A stretch of DNA of 32,196 bases from a virus, in the IMG/VR virus record IMGVR_UViG_3300034107_000379, positions 1 to 32,196 of that record; one strand, written 5' to 3'. The position numbers were made by a program, and so were the translations under genes. Shown piece after piece: positions 5,514-13,357 of this stretch. Numbering within the stretch: position 1 is the stretch's first letter; each line of letters starts with the position of its first letter. The notes below the pieces were generated by a model. That model saw only the letters and a program-made list of their open reading frames with translations. It was not told where the DNA came from and ran no database searches.

Positions 5514-5829
5514 ACTCAGCAGGAGGAAGCGCAGCCTGAGCTTCGATCCACGTCCGCAGCGGCCCGACGCAATCAATCACGGCTTGGAAGGCCACGGCGA
5601 CCTCTGGCACCTCGTTAATGGCCTGCCACAACTGATCAGTGTAGACCGGCTGATTCAGCGTGCCCGGTCCGATCTCCTGCGTGGTGGGATCGTAGGGTAG
5701 CAGCTCGATGCGCACGTTGCCGGTGGTGAGCGTCGGCGCGTGGACAACTAGGTTGTACACCCACTGTTCCGTGTAAGTTTTTTCCGGGACGGCTGGGACG
5801 ACGATTGGTTCTTCTGGAGTGATAGCCAT
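5512..5829 (-). CDS. putative tail fibre-associated protein
   Basis: This 105-residue protein has a proline-rich N-terminus (MAITPEEPIVVPAVPEKTYT) and a section with alternating beta and helical character (YNLVVHAPTLTTGNVRIELL). It follows the large fibre gene by 12 nt and so may be a fibre chaperone or a small tail component; this rests on context only. Confidence 0.65.
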   Translation of the reverse strand: MAITPEEPIVVPAVPEKTYTEQWVYNLVVHAPTLTTGNVRIELLPYDPTTQEIGPGTLNQPVYTDQLWQAINEVPEVAVAFQAVIDCVGPLRTWIEAQAALPPAE

Positions 5830-5841
5830 AATGAAAATTGA

Positions 5842-7023
5842 TTAAGCCAAGGTTATTGTGCCAGAACGAACGGTTCCGTCTGTGCCTTTGAGTTTAAACG
5901 TCAGAGTGGTGTTGCTAGTTGCTTCGACAACTAAATCTCCATTGGCTGGAGGCGTCGCCGATGCGTCAGGCTTCTGAATAATCGCTCCGTTTACATGCAA
6001 CTTCGAGCTAGGAGCCGTCGTTCCGATGCCGACGTTGCCGCTGCTGTTAATAAACAGATCAGAATTTATGCCGTCACGGGTAAATGTAAAAGTCGAGTAA
6101 TCAAATATTGCGGGCTTCCTTACTGAAACCACACCAGAAGCGTTTGTTGTTCCCGATGTAATAAAAGATCTATCCCCGGATGAATCGTAACCAAAATATA
6201 AACCGGTCGTATTATTTGGGAGTGTTCCGATTGATCCAGAACGAGCAATTGCTATAGAATTAAACTGAATGCCTCCCACCACATCCAGCTTCGCCGCCGG
6301 AGCCGTCGTGCCGATGCCGACGTTGCCGGTAGTGCCAATGGTCATGCGGGCGGCGTTGTCGGTCAGCAACTGCAATGGCCGAGCTGTTGCACCTAGATGC
6401 TGCGTACCGACTTGAAACGCCAGCGCCGTCCCGTCGTACCTTGCAAACATCCGCTCGTAGACCGTGCCACTCGTATAAGTCCCATAAACATTGAACGTCT
6501 GCGCCGCCGCTCCGTTGCGGAGGGCTAGGGTGTTGGCGGCTCCGTCGCGGACGAGGATGGTGTCCTGAGCACCAAAACCAGAGCTTGCTGAAGTAAACCC
6601 AATGACTGACTGTGATGGTATCCTAACACCATCGGTAGTAAAAGAAGCGGTTTGATTGCCTCCATCTTCCGAGCTTGTAATATTTAACCCATTTGGAGTT
6701 ACCAACGTTCCAGCGATATAAGTTAGCCCGTTTTTTCTAACGCTTAATCTACGCGCCCCACCCATTTGCAAATCCAAAAGCAAAGAAGCCGCAGCTGCTG
6801 TCGCCGTCTCCGTCACGTCAATTTTAGCCGCCGTATACGTGCCCGTCGTGCTCCACGTCTGGCTGATCGTCACGGGAGCGGAGGTCGTGAGAGTGCCGCT
6901 ATTGAGCAGGCTGTTCCGACTCACTTTCTTCGAGATCAAGCCCGCCGTATCCCAGACGAATGTCCAGTCGGCATCCGCGACAAAGGTCTTTTCGGTAAAC
7001 TGAGAAAGATTGAGATTGGCCAT
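5842..7023 (-). CDS. tail fibre protein with GIGTT repeats
   Basis: This 393-residue protein is low in cysteine and rich in Thr, Ser, Gly and Asn, as trimeric beta-structured fibres are. It contains two copies of a characteristic unit, GNVGIGTTAPAAKLDVVG and GNVGIGTTAPSSKLHVNG (roughly residues 225-245 and 325-345), widespread in phage fibre shafts and surface proteins, where it often precedes a C-terminal chaperone. Here no intramolecular chaperone peptidase is evident; the end is short (LKGTDGTVRSGTITLA). It probably forms the distal receptor-binding fibre. It lies 5 nt after the preceding stop. Confidence 0.85.
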   Translation of the reverse strand: MANLNLSQFTEKTFVADADWTFVWDTAGLISKKVSRNSLLNSGTLTTSAPVTISQTWSTTGTYTAAKIDVTETATAAAASLLLDLQMGGARRLSVRKNGLTYIAGTLVTPNGLNITSSEDGGNQTASFTTDGVRIPSQSVIGFTSASSGFGAQDTILVRDGAANTLALRNGAAAQTFNVYGTYTSGTVYERMFARYDGTALAFQVGTQHLGATARPLQLLTDNAARMTIGTTGNVGIGTTAPAAKLDVVGGIQFNSIAIARSGSIGTLPNNTTGLYFGYDSSGDRSFITSGTTNASGVVSVRKPAIFDYSTFTFTRDGINSDLFINSSGNVGIGTTAPSSKLHVNGAIIQKPDASATPPANGDLVVEATSNTTLTFKLKGTDGTVRSGTITLA

Positions 7024-7028
7024 AAAAT

Positions 7029-7235
7029 TTAAACGTAGACTACCTTGTCGCCAGTGCCGTCCACAAGAACGTGATCGTTACCATCAAGCCCGATGACAAC
7101 GTGGTAGGTGGGTGCGGGTGCCGCACCTCCGAGCGTCGCACCAATCATCATCAGCAGTTCATCGGTCGGCGAGTACGCCACCGGAATCTGCACCGGGAGC
7201 GCCGGCGCGATGAATGATGTGATGTTGGAGGTCAT
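7029..7235 (-). CDS. small virion-associated protein
   Basis: A 68-residue protein (MTSNITSFIAPALPVQIPVA...) with a hydrophobic, proline-containing N-terminus, a Gly/Ala loop and a short beta hairpin (YHVVIGLDGNDHVLVDGTGD). It sits between fibre genes with only 3 nt and 5 nt spacers, so it is probably a structural or fibre-accessory protein. No family recognised. Confidence 0.65.
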   Translation of the reverse strand: MTSNITSFIAPALPVQIPVAYSPTDELLMMIGATLGGAAPAPTYHVVIGLDGNDHVLVDGTGDKVVYV

Positions 7236-7238
7236 GCG

Positions 7239-7484
7239 TTATTGACCCGTAACCGTGACCACACTCGATGCTGTGTTCAGCTCCTTCGCTTTCACCGTGA
7301 TTGGCGTGTTCGTCGGGATGATGTTGATCGCATCTTTCGCTTCTGTCTCGGCAAGGATCGCGCCATTGGCGGCCAGCACGTACACCGGCTGGCTCACCTC
7401 GACGCCGACGATTGTGCCCTGGACGACGGTGATGCTGGTGCTAGTGGCACCGGCGGCGAGAGTTCCTGTGTAAAGTGTAGCCAT
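7239..7484 (-). CDS. small beta-rich virion protein
   Basis: An 81-residue protein (MATLYTGTLAAGATSTSITV...) made of alternating hydrophobic/Thr strands and a lysine loop (PITVKAKELNTASSV). Composition and length suggest a small beta-barrel or Ig-like decoration domain. Its position among fibre genes suggests a tail-tip or fibre-network subunit. Confidence 0.65.
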   Translation of the reverse strand: MATLYTGTLAAGATSTSITVVQGTIVGVEVSQPVYVLAANGAILAETEAKDAINIIPTNTPITVKAKELNTASSVVTVTGQ

Positions 7485-7492
7485 GGCTTAAA

Positions 7493-8686
7493 TTAGAAGT
7501 TCTGAACGACCGATCCGTAAATCACGCCGCCGACGTTGGTGAATGTGTAAACGTCAGTTTTAGCGCCTACGGTTTGCGTTGGAGCTGATCCGCCTGACCA
7601 TTTCAAGGTCGGCGACGATGGCCACGTGACGGTGTAGTTGGCAACCGTGTTGGTAATCGCCACCACGATCTGCTGACCCGGCACGGAGTTGGCAAAGGTG
7701 AAAGTCGTGCTGGCCGAGAGTGTCTTAGTGAAACTGACGCCGGTGGCCCAATCAATCGCAGTGGCGGCAATAGCGGCGTCAGTGCCGATAAAAGCACGCG
7801 CCGTGATGTTGCCACCAAACGAGGATGGCGTTGTGCCAGCAGTGACGATGGCGAAGTTGTTGCCGCCCTTGGTCAACGGCGAGACGTAAAGCCCGTACTG
7901 GTTATTGACCGTGCCGCTGCCGGTCGCGTTGAAAACGTAAAGACCGCTTAGGCCGTTAGTCACGCCTCCATTGACTACTGGAATTGAGACGAACGAATAA
8001 TAATTACTGAGCGTGCCCGTGCTCCCATGCGTCGCCCGCGCTTGAACGGCGGCAATGTGGTCATTGTTCTCGACGCCAGTCGTCGAGCCAGCCGCATCGA
8101 CACAAGCATAAGCAAAACCAGATCCGAGGTTTGCGCTGGCCGTCACCCGGAATGCTCGCACGTTGTTGGTAGCGGATGTCTGGAACGTGCCGCCGATGTG
8201 CAGCTTGCCGTATGTTTGTTCTCCGTGCAGCTCGCTGGTCACCGCCACCGTTTGCGTGGTCGTGTTGATGTCCAGCATCTTCGCGGCGGCTGCGTTATCC
8301 ACGCTCAAGCCTTCGTCGTAGAAGCGGAGGTAGTTCTTGGCAGTGGATGTGCCCGAGGTCAGCGAGTAATGCGCCAGCAGGAAGCCGCTGCCCGACGCGC
8401 CTGAGATACCACCAAGAAACCGAATCTCTTGCCCTTCACCGTCGTTCACTCCGCCACCGCGAGTTAGCCGCAAAGACTCGGAACCGGTTGGCTGGATTCT
8501 TTGCAAAACTGAAAAGGTGTTTTCCAAAGACAACACTGGCACGCTCAGAGCAGTCACCGCGCCCACCGAGGAAAAGCCAAGCGACTTATTGGGATTTGCG
8601 CTGCCCAGCACGTTCACCCAGGCGTTGTTCCCCGAGGAATCACGCTGAACGATTGCGACGTTGGTAGGAGTGGTAACAGTGCTCAT
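7493..8686 (-). CDS. tail fibre / receptor-binding protein
   Basis: A 397-residue beta-rich protein. The C-terminal ~85 residues (GVSFTKTLSASTTFTF ... VTWPSSPTLKWSGG ... IYGSVVQNF) match a tip domain common in phage fibres, with the 'TVTWP..kW.gG..p' signature. The middle contains YGLYVSPL and Gly/Thr/Ser-rich shaft sequence. It begins directly after the TAA of the preceding gene. Together with the 393-residue fibre it would form the adsorption apparatus. Confidence 0.85.
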   Translation of the reverse strand: MSTVTTPTNVAIVQRDSSGNNAWVNVLGSANPNKSLGFSSVGAVTALSVPVLSLENTFSVLQRIQPTGSESLRLTRGGGVNDGEGQEIRFLGGISGASGSGFLLAHYSLTSGTSTAKNYLRFYDEGLSVDNAAAAKMLDINTTTQTVAVTSELHGEQTYGKLHIGGTFQTSATNNVRAFRVTASANLGSGFAYACVDAAGSTTGVENNDHIAAVQARATHGSTGTLSNYYSFVSIPVVNGGVTNGLSGLYVFNATGSGTVNNQYGLYVSPLTKGGNNFAIVTAGTTPSSFGGNITARAFIGTDAAIAATAIDWATGVSFTKTLSASTTFTFANSVPGQQIVVAITNTVANYTVTWPSSPTLKWSGGSAPTQTVGAKTDVYTFTNVGGVIYGSVVQNF

Positions 8687-9346
8687 TTAAGGATTGGCGA
8701 TGACGGCTGGCACGGAATAGCTCTGACCATTGGCCGTAACGATTAGCATTTCGTCGATAACGACGACGCTTGTGTCAATCGGGCCGAACGTGGGGTCAAG
8801 CACCGCATCGTAGCTGTAGAGGATGCCGTTGTAGACGAACGACGCGACATCATCAATCACCCGGTAATCTGTGGAAGTTGTGGCTGCCCCAGCAATCACG
8901 TCAAAGCTGTAGGTTGTTCCGCTGAAAACGTAAGAAGCCACGCCGTTGACTACTGTGAACGTGATGGCTGTGTCTGGTTGCAAAGATAGAGCGGATGGCT
9001 TGATCTCCAGATTACCAGCACGCAGCGAGTATGGAAACCCATCCGCATCAAGTCCGCCAATCACGATCCAGAAATTGTTGGAGTTGACCTGATTGTTTAG
9101 CGTTTGGTCCATTTGCGCCGCGCTGAACGTGAAAGTCACGTTTGCTCCTGACACGATGCCCGCCGTAGAAGCGAGAGGAAGAGCACCAACGCTGCCGCTC
9201 TCGTGTGGCCGCTTCCATAGCTCCATCCGATACGATGCCATCGCCGGACCACTAGCTGGAATCGGCGCCGTGATGACCAATGGCGTAGTTGCAAAGACCG
9301 GAGCCAGCCCAAGGTCGTCGGTGGTTGGAATGATGGAAATTGTCAT
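8687..9346 (-). CDS. virion protein with three imperfect C-terminal repeats
   Basis: I chose MTISIIPTTDDLGLAPVFAT as the start because it overlaps the endolysin stop (ATGA). The 219-residue protein has an N-terminal beta domain and three imperfect C-terminal repeats recognisable by VASYVFSGTTYSFD, VASFVYNGILYSYD and a weaker LIVTANGQSYSVP. Repeats of this kind often carry binding surfaces in fibres or baseplate proteins. Exact role unknown. Confidence 0.75.
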   Translation of the reverse strand: MTISIIPTTDDLGLAPVFATTPLVITAPIPASGPAMASYRMELWKRPHESGSVGALPLASTAGIVSGANVTFTFSAAQMDQTLNNQVNSNNFWIVIGGLDADGFPYSLRAGNLEIKPSALSLQPDTAITFTVVNGVASYVFSGTTYSFDVIAGAATTSTDYRVIDDVASFVYNGILYSYDAVLDPTFGPIDTSVVVIDEMLIVTANGQSYSVPAVIANP

Positions 9347-9903
9347 CGTGTGGCTTGAAAATGCATGCTGTCGCGGGACCAATAAGCGCCGCCCGACAAC
9401 CATCCTTCATCAGCAAAGTACTCCATGACTTCGAGCGGCATGGATGCGTCGGTTGGCCAGACAGTGTTATTGCCGTTTGATCCTGCCATTAAGTCAATCG
9501 CAGCGCCCCACGCATGTAAGCTCTTGCGGCTGCCTCCGCGCATGTTGCGGTTGTTGTAGCAACCGGCGTATTGCTTGAGCACGTATGGATGCGTCTTGCT
9601 GATTGCCGTCAGCACGCGATGCAGACTGGATGCGACGCGCGTGTGGCAGCGGATAGTCTTTACTGCTTGGCTCTCGTAGTGCACGCCCAAGTCAGCCACC
9701 GATAGATTTACTAGATTGCTCTCGTCACCCGGCTGGCCGTAAAATGCGATCAGTGAGGCCTCGTCCTGTTTTGGCCATTGCACTGGCACCGGGAGCAAAC
9801 TATCAAGATGCTTCTTGCAGGCTGCACGCGACATCGGCCCCCACACGCCGTCAGGATATGCGCCGATCTTTTCTTGGATCAGTTGGATGTCGTGCTTGGT
9901 CAT
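9343..9903 (-). CDS. M15-family peptidoglycan peptidase (endolysin)
   Basis: The 186-residue protein cleaves cell-wall peptides at lysis. Residues 1-35 resemble a peptidoglycan-binding repeat (LIQEKIGAYPDGVWGP). The catalytic core shows SLHAWGAAID at 128-137, matching the SxHxxGxAxD zinc motif of M15 D-Ala-D-Ala carboxypeptidases, with zinc ligands H130 and D137, and DSMHFQ with the third ligand H181 near the C-terminus. I chose MTKHDI because it overlaps the preceding stop (ATGA). There is no signal peptide, so a holin is needed for access; neighbouring genes supply candidates. Confidence 0.9.
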   Translation of the reverse strand: MTKHDIQLIQEKIGAYPDGVWGPMSRAACKKHLDSLLPVPVQWPKQDEASLIAFYGQPGDESNLVNLSVADLGVHYESQAVKTIRCHTRVASSLHRVLTAISKTHPYVLKQYAGCYNNRNMRGGSRKSLHAWGAAIDLMAGSNGNNTVWPTDASMPLEVMEYFADEGWLSGGAYWSRDSMHFQATR

Positions 9904-10001
9904 GGGGAAAACGAACTCAGAATCCAGCCAAGCATGAAAAACCAGCATAAAGTCATGAGCGCGAAGAACGCAACGTGAAGAAGTGCTTGGAGCGTTGGCA
10001 T
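9900..10001 (-). CDS. 33-residue single-span membrane protein, holin-like
   Basis: A short frame starts MPTLQALLHVAFFALMTLCW and continues FFMLGWILSSFSP. Nearly the whole protein is one transmembrane helix. The ATG overlaps the upstream stop (TGATG) and the stop overlaps the endolysin ATG (ATGA), so it is locked into the operon. A small pinholin-like or accessory lysis peptide is the likeliest role. Confidence 0.7.
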   Translation of the reverse strand: MPTLQALLHVAFFALMTLCWFFMLGWILSSFSP

Positions 10002-10309
10002 CAGATGCGTTTGGTTAGCTTTGCCACTACCCACGCGAGCTGAACGACTACGCTGGCGAAGTCGATGCCTTGCTGCACCCAGGGCGGTGTCTTGTACGAC
10101 TGCACAAAGCGCGGAGATGAGATGATCTCTTGAACGCGCATGGCCTTCTCGATGCCACTCACCGGCATCTTGCTGGCCAGCGTCACATTGTCCACGATGA
10201 CTTGAAACTGATCATGCGACAAGCCAGCGACTAGCAGCCGAGCCGTTTCGGTGGCCTTGGCAACCGCGTCGCGATGCCACAAAGACTTGAACCATGTAAA
10301 GAATTTCAT
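10001..10309 (-). CDS. hypothetical lysis-region protein
   Basis: This 102-residue protein starts MKFFTWFKSLWHRDAVAKAT, an amphipathic aromatic helix, has a polar middle and ends with a hydrophobic segment (DFASVVVQLAWVVAKLTKRI) that could span or lie on the membrane. It lies between the lipoprotein and the 33-residue membrane peptide. A role in lysis is inferred from position. Confidence 0.7.
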   Translation of the reverse strand: MKFFTWFKSLWHRDAVAKATETARLLVAGLSHDQFQVIVDNVTLASKMPVSGIEKAMRVQEIISSPRFVQSYKTPPWVQQGIDFASVVVQLAWVVAKLTKRI

Positions 10310-10313
10310 AAGC

Positions 10314-10478
10314 TCACCAAGGAATGGTCACCGACAAAAGCAAGCCTTCCATCATGCCAGACTTGAACCCGTCGCGCCAGTCCTCGCTTTTGTCGGGAAA
10401 GAGCGAGTCATCTGGCATCTTCTGTATGCTGACACACGAGCAGGAGGCAAGAGCGAGGATAAGGAGAATCGTTTTCAT
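10314..10478 (-). CDS. small lipoprotein, Rz1-like spanin candidate
   Basis: A 54-residue frame starts MKTILLILALASCSCVSIQK. It has a short signal peptide and a lipobox (LAS before C13), so the mature lipoprotein would be about 42 residues. Outer-membrane spanin lipoproteins (Rz1 type) are usually this small and often proline-rich; this one has only a few prolines, so the assignment is tentative. Its ATG overlaps the preceding stop (ATGA), and 4 nt separate it from the next gene. Confidence 0.75.
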   Translation of the reverse strand: MKTILLILALASCSCVSIQKMPDDSLFPDKSEDWRDGFKSGMMEGLLLSVTIPW

Positions 10479-10822
10479 CGCACTTTAGAATCCTGACTCG
10501 ACTTGTTGGCGTCCCGCGCAGCAATCAAACCAGCGCCGGCTATGATCTCACCAGTTGCCAATTGCAGCCCTTCCAGCGTTAAAGGCACCCCATCAGTCAC
10601 GCGCAGCAGCGCATCGACCACAGCGCCCAATCCGTGCAAAATAAGAGCCACCCCGGCGAGCGTCGTTTTCCAGTTCAGCAGGAAAGGCAAAATCTTGTTG
10701 GAAAGCCACTTCATGGTCGCGCGGTGAATAGGGTTTGATTTAATGACCGGCCTACCTGCAAGGTCTTCTGCTCGCCGGACTTCTGGCCGCTTGCCAAAGA
10801 TTGGATGTCCGGGCGCTGGCAT
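10475..10822 (-). CDS. holin-like membrane protein
   Basis: The 115-residue protein has a polar N-terminus, a transmembrane helix at about 47-70 (TTLAGVALILHGLGAVVDAL) and a second hydrophobic segment ending in GEIIAGAGLIAARDANKSS near residues 91-110. The 'G-IAA-DAN' ending is typical of small phage membrane proteins in lysis cassettes. The start overlaps the previous stop (TAATG). An alternative start at MKWLSNKILP would give a 79-residue protein of more usual holin size. Confidence 0.75.
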   Translation of the reverse strand: MPAPGHPIFGKRPEVRRAEDLAGRPVIKSNPIHRATMKWLSNKILPFLLNWKTTLAGVALILHGLGAVVDALLRVTDGVPLTLEGLQLATGEIIAGAGLIAARDANKSSQDSKVR

Positions 10823-11118
10823 TACGGATTGAGCTTGTTGTCAATTTTGTCGAGCTTCTCGACTATCGACCGCAGCAGTTGCGTGTCCGCGCTGTCCTTG
10901 ATCTCTAGGCTGCGAACTGTGGTGTTTGTGACGCCAATCGCCTCTTTCACGTCCCTAAGCGATTCATTCTGCCTGTTAATCGCAATCTGGATTGCCGCCA
11001 CCCACGTCCCCAGCATGAATGCGCCGACCAGCAGCGCCCAGCCTAGTTTGACCACCAAGTCGAGAATTTTGAGCTTTGACTCAAAATCCTGAAGTTGTTC
11101 GCGTGTGACAGATTCCAT
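10822..11118 (-). CDS. membrane-anchored coiled-coil protein
   Basis: The 98-residue protein has one transmembrane segment at about 26-47 (LGWALLVGAFMLGTWVAAIQ) and a C-terminal coiled coil (SLEIKDSADTQLLRSIVEKLDKIDNKL). The layout recalls XhlA-type haemolysin or inner-membrane spanin proteins. It is the first gene of the lysis block and starts 25 nt after the tRNA-like element. Confidence 0.7.
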   Translation of the reverse strand: MESVTREQLQDFESKLKILDLVVKLGWALLVGAFMLGTWVAAIQIAINRQNESLRDVKEAIGVTNTTVRSLEIKDSADTQLLRSIVEKLDKIDNKLNP

Positions 11119-11143
11119 GTCTTGATCGCATTCGGTCTGTCAA

Positions 11144-11210
11144 TGGTTGCTGCGATCGGAGTCGAACCGATGCGTGATACTATGATTTCACGCGCTTCCG
11201 AGCCACAGCA
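11144..11210 (-). tRNA. tRNA-like element with abnormal D and anticodon arms
   Basis: The 67-nt minus-strand element has a 7-bp acceptor stem (TGCTGTG with CGCAGCA, one G.U pair), a discriminator A and an encoded CCA. Its T-arm is perfect: ATCGG, loop TTCGACT, CCGAT, containing the GGTTCGANTCC box. The middle is abnormal. A 2-bp mini-hairpin stands in for the D-arm, a 6-bp stem (GCGTGA/TCACGC) has a 10-nt loop AATCATAGTA, and there is no variable loop. A CAU triplet lies in that loop. It sits in a gap inside the late operon. It may be a decayed tRNA or a tRNA mimic. Confidence 0.55.
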
Positions 11211-11219
11211 AAGAACGGT

Positions 11220-11702
11220 TTATGGCAGTGCAGTCGCCGAACCGTAAGCGACAACGCTGACCGTGTAGCCAGTGGCAGGAGGCGTGATAGTCAAGACCTC
11301 GGTGGCTGCTGCGTTGCCCGCATTCGGGTTGTAAATGTTCAGCACTCCTCCGACGCCAACATTGATCGACGAAAACGTGATCTTTCCGAACGCAGTGCAA
11401 GCCACCGCAACGGAGCCGCTGGCCGGGCCTGCCACCGAAATAATGTAGCCCAGCACCCGAGCAGGGACAATGGTCGCGCGAGTGATCGGGTCGAGCTGAA
11501 CAACGCTGTTGACCGTGATGTTTGCGGCGCTTGTTCCAATCGTGATCGTGTTGGCGGAAGCGGCGGTGAACTCAGCCGCAACGCTCCACTGATCGGCCAG
11601 TGAAACATTGATGTCTGGCACCGAATGCCGGATCGGAGCGCGGACTGCGCTGGCTGCGTAGGAGTTCTGGAGCAGCGTGGAAAGTTTGAAGGTAGAAGCC
11701 AT
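11220..11702 (-). CDS. virion structural protein, shorter paralogue
   Basis: This 160-residue beta-rich protein opens MASTFKLSTLLQNSYAASAV and has VPD near residue 28. The upstream neighbour opens with the same pattern (QNSY followed about 15 residues later by VPD), so the two share an N-terminal segment, likely for attachment to the virion. The body is Ala/Thr/Val-rich (NTITIGTSAANITVNSVVQL), as in phage decoration or tail proteins. Confidence 0.7.
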   Translation of the reverse strand: MASTFKLSTLLQNSYAASAVRAPIRHSVPDINVSLADQWSVAAEFTAASANTITIGTSAANITVNSVVQLDPITRATIVPARVLGYIISVAGPASGSVAVACTAFGKITFSSINVGVGGVLNIYNPNAGNAAATEVLTITPPATGYTVSVVAYGSATALP

Positions 11703-11706
11703 GAGA

Positions 11707-12459
11707 TTAAGAGCCTAGAACCAAAATGTTTACGTTGAGCCCAGTTGTTCCGTTAAGAAGAACGGTCAGCGTTTGAGAGGTTGCCGATTTCCTGCCGGTC
11801 GGCGTGCTGTAGATAAATGAGCCACCCTCGTAAATTGGCAGCGGAACCGACGTGTTGGTCACAACTCCACCGAATCCGTCGCTCTTGATCTGCGCGCAGA
11901 TGAGGCCGGTGATGGTCCAGTCGGCCAAGGTGCCAGTTCCGCCAATCGTGTCCACCGCCACTGCCAGTGTGGTCGAGCTGTAGCTGCTGACAACGCCTTC
12001 CATGAAGTTTGCAGCGTTGGCTGCCGAGGTAGCGCGAACCCGCTGCCCGACGATGTAACCAAGCCCGGCTGCTACGGTAAAGCTCTTTGATGCAACCTCG
12101 ATGGCTAGCGAAGTTGTAGAAGTTGCGGTCGGACGAACGGAAGCCGGAGCGACTGCTGGGTCGCGGCGGGTCACGGTAATATAAAGCCCGCGCCAGTAGT
12201 TGAACGCCAAGGTGGCATTCGTGATTGGATTCGTGAGAGCGACCGCCGTCCCTCCTGCCAGCACCGAGTTAACCGTTGTGCCGCTAGTCGCTAGAGTGTT
12301 GGCGCTCGTGGTGCTGTTGCCGTATACCTCAAACACACCAGAAATCAAACCTTCTTCACGCACGACCGAATCCGGCACTTGCTGAGTTGCGGAGGGGATG
12401 ACCGAGTTGCCCGGATAGCTGTTTTGCGCTTTAAGCGTCAACGCGAAGATGTTCGGCAT
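11707..12459 (-). CDS. virion structural protein, longer paralogue
   Basis: This 250-residue protein opens MPNIFALTLKAQNSYPGNSV and shares the QNSY...VPD N-terminal motif with the next gene. The remainder is Thr/Ser/Ala-rich beta sequence with an aromatic patch (FNYWRGLYITVTRR). Position after the glycine-rich tail proteins suggests tail-tip or fibre network. It has few charged residues, as expected for an exposed beta-structured protein. Confidence 0.7.
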   Translation of the reverse strand: MPNIFALTLKAQNSYPGNSVIPSATQQVPDSVVREEGLISGVFEVYGNSTTSANTLATSGTTVNSVLAGGTAVALTNPITNATLAFNYWRGLYITVTRRDPAVAPASVRPTATSTTSLAIEVASKSFTVAAGLGYIVGQRVRATSAANAANFMEGVVSSYSSTTLAVAVDTIGGTGTLADWTITGLICAQIKSDGFGGVVTNTSVPLPIYEGGSFIYSTPTGRKSATSQTLTVLLNGTTGLNVNILVLGS

Positions 12460-12481
12460 AAAATGCGGCGGGATGTCAATC

Positions 12482-13357
12482 TTAGATGAAGGTCACGGTT
12501 GGAAGGCTGATAAACACGCTGCCGACTTGATGGTGCGTGATGGTCGATCCGGATCGGCTCAACATCGGCAAATATGCAACAGTTGCGCTTGCCGCTGGCG
12601 CGGATGCGTGCACCTCCAGCACGGCAGCGGATACCGTCCACCGCCGGATCTGCGCGGCGGCCTTGGTGTAGTTTTGAAAAAAGACCTCTAGTCCTTCCTC
12701 GCCGCCTTCGCCGTAGCCACCAGCACCACCAAAAGCGCCTTCTTCTTCGCCTGATCCAGGCACATTGCTTCCTGCCGATCCTCCTGCCCCGCCAGCTCCA
12801 GGCGTACCAGTCACGCCATCCGCCCCCACTGTCCCGTCGCCCCCATCACCACCAGTTGTTCTACCGCCGGCGCCGCCGCCGCCACCACCACCACCACCAC
12901 CACCGGTCCCCCCGACCACCGTGAGCGTCTCTTGATCCGCAGCCGAAAGCGCACCGACGACCGGGTTGGTAGTCGGCGAAAAAGTGATCTTAAGCCAGAT
13001 AGTGAAGCCGTCAGCAACCGCAAGGGTTGCACCTGCTACCGTCGCCACCGATTCCGTCCACCCGCCGCTGCTGGGATCGTTTGGCGTGTAGGTGCTCCAC
13101 GAGACGCCCAGCACCTTGCCTCCTTGAATGACGACGTTCTCTCCTGACAGAACGCCGGTGAAGTCGATAATGCTGGAGGTGGCCGTTGCCCTGCCTTGTT
13201 TGCTTGAGACGATGATTCCGTCCTCGGTCTCTTGCAGGGTGATCCCGTTGCCAGCGATTGGCATCTGCTCATAAATGGCTTTGCGAAATAGCGCCAGCGT
13301 CTTCCCCTTGAGAAAGTAGTGCAGGTTGCCAAAGAAGTTGGGAAAATCAGGAAACAA
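12482..13357 (-). CDS. glycine-rich tail-tip protein, paralogue C
   Basis: The start is TTG (MFPDFPNFFGNLHYFLKGKT). I accept it because the previous paralogue opens MLPDIPNFN. The 291-residue protein has an N-terminal domain of about 150 residues with (L/Q)ETEDGIIV, a central poly-glycine stretch (near residues 150-200), then a C-terminal beta domain ending LPTVTFI. Glycine-rich segments of this sort occur in tail-tip adhesins, where they can form polyglycine-II sandwiches. It overlaps the previous gene by 11 nt. Confidence 0.8.
   Translation of the reverse strand: MFPDFPNFFGNLHYFLKGKTLALFRKAIYEQMPIAGNGITLQETEDGIIVSSKQGRATATSSIIDFTGVLSGENVVIQGGKVLGVSWSTYTPNDPSSGGWTESVATVAGATLAVADGFTIWLKITFSPTTNPVVGALSAADQETLTVVGGTGGGGGGGGGGGAGGRTTGGDGGDGTVGADGVTGTPGAGGAGGSAGSNVPGSGEEEGAFGGAGGYGEGGEEGLEVFFQNYTKAAAQIRRWTVSAAVLEVHASAPAASATVAYLPMLSRSGSTITHHQVGSVFISLPTVTFI

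Noticed and set aside
11144-11210. Ordinary functional tRNA-Met(CAU)
   Set aside because: A 7-nt anticodon loop with 5-bp stem cannot be drawn without a bulge, the D-arm is too short and there is no variable loop; kept as tRNA-like only.
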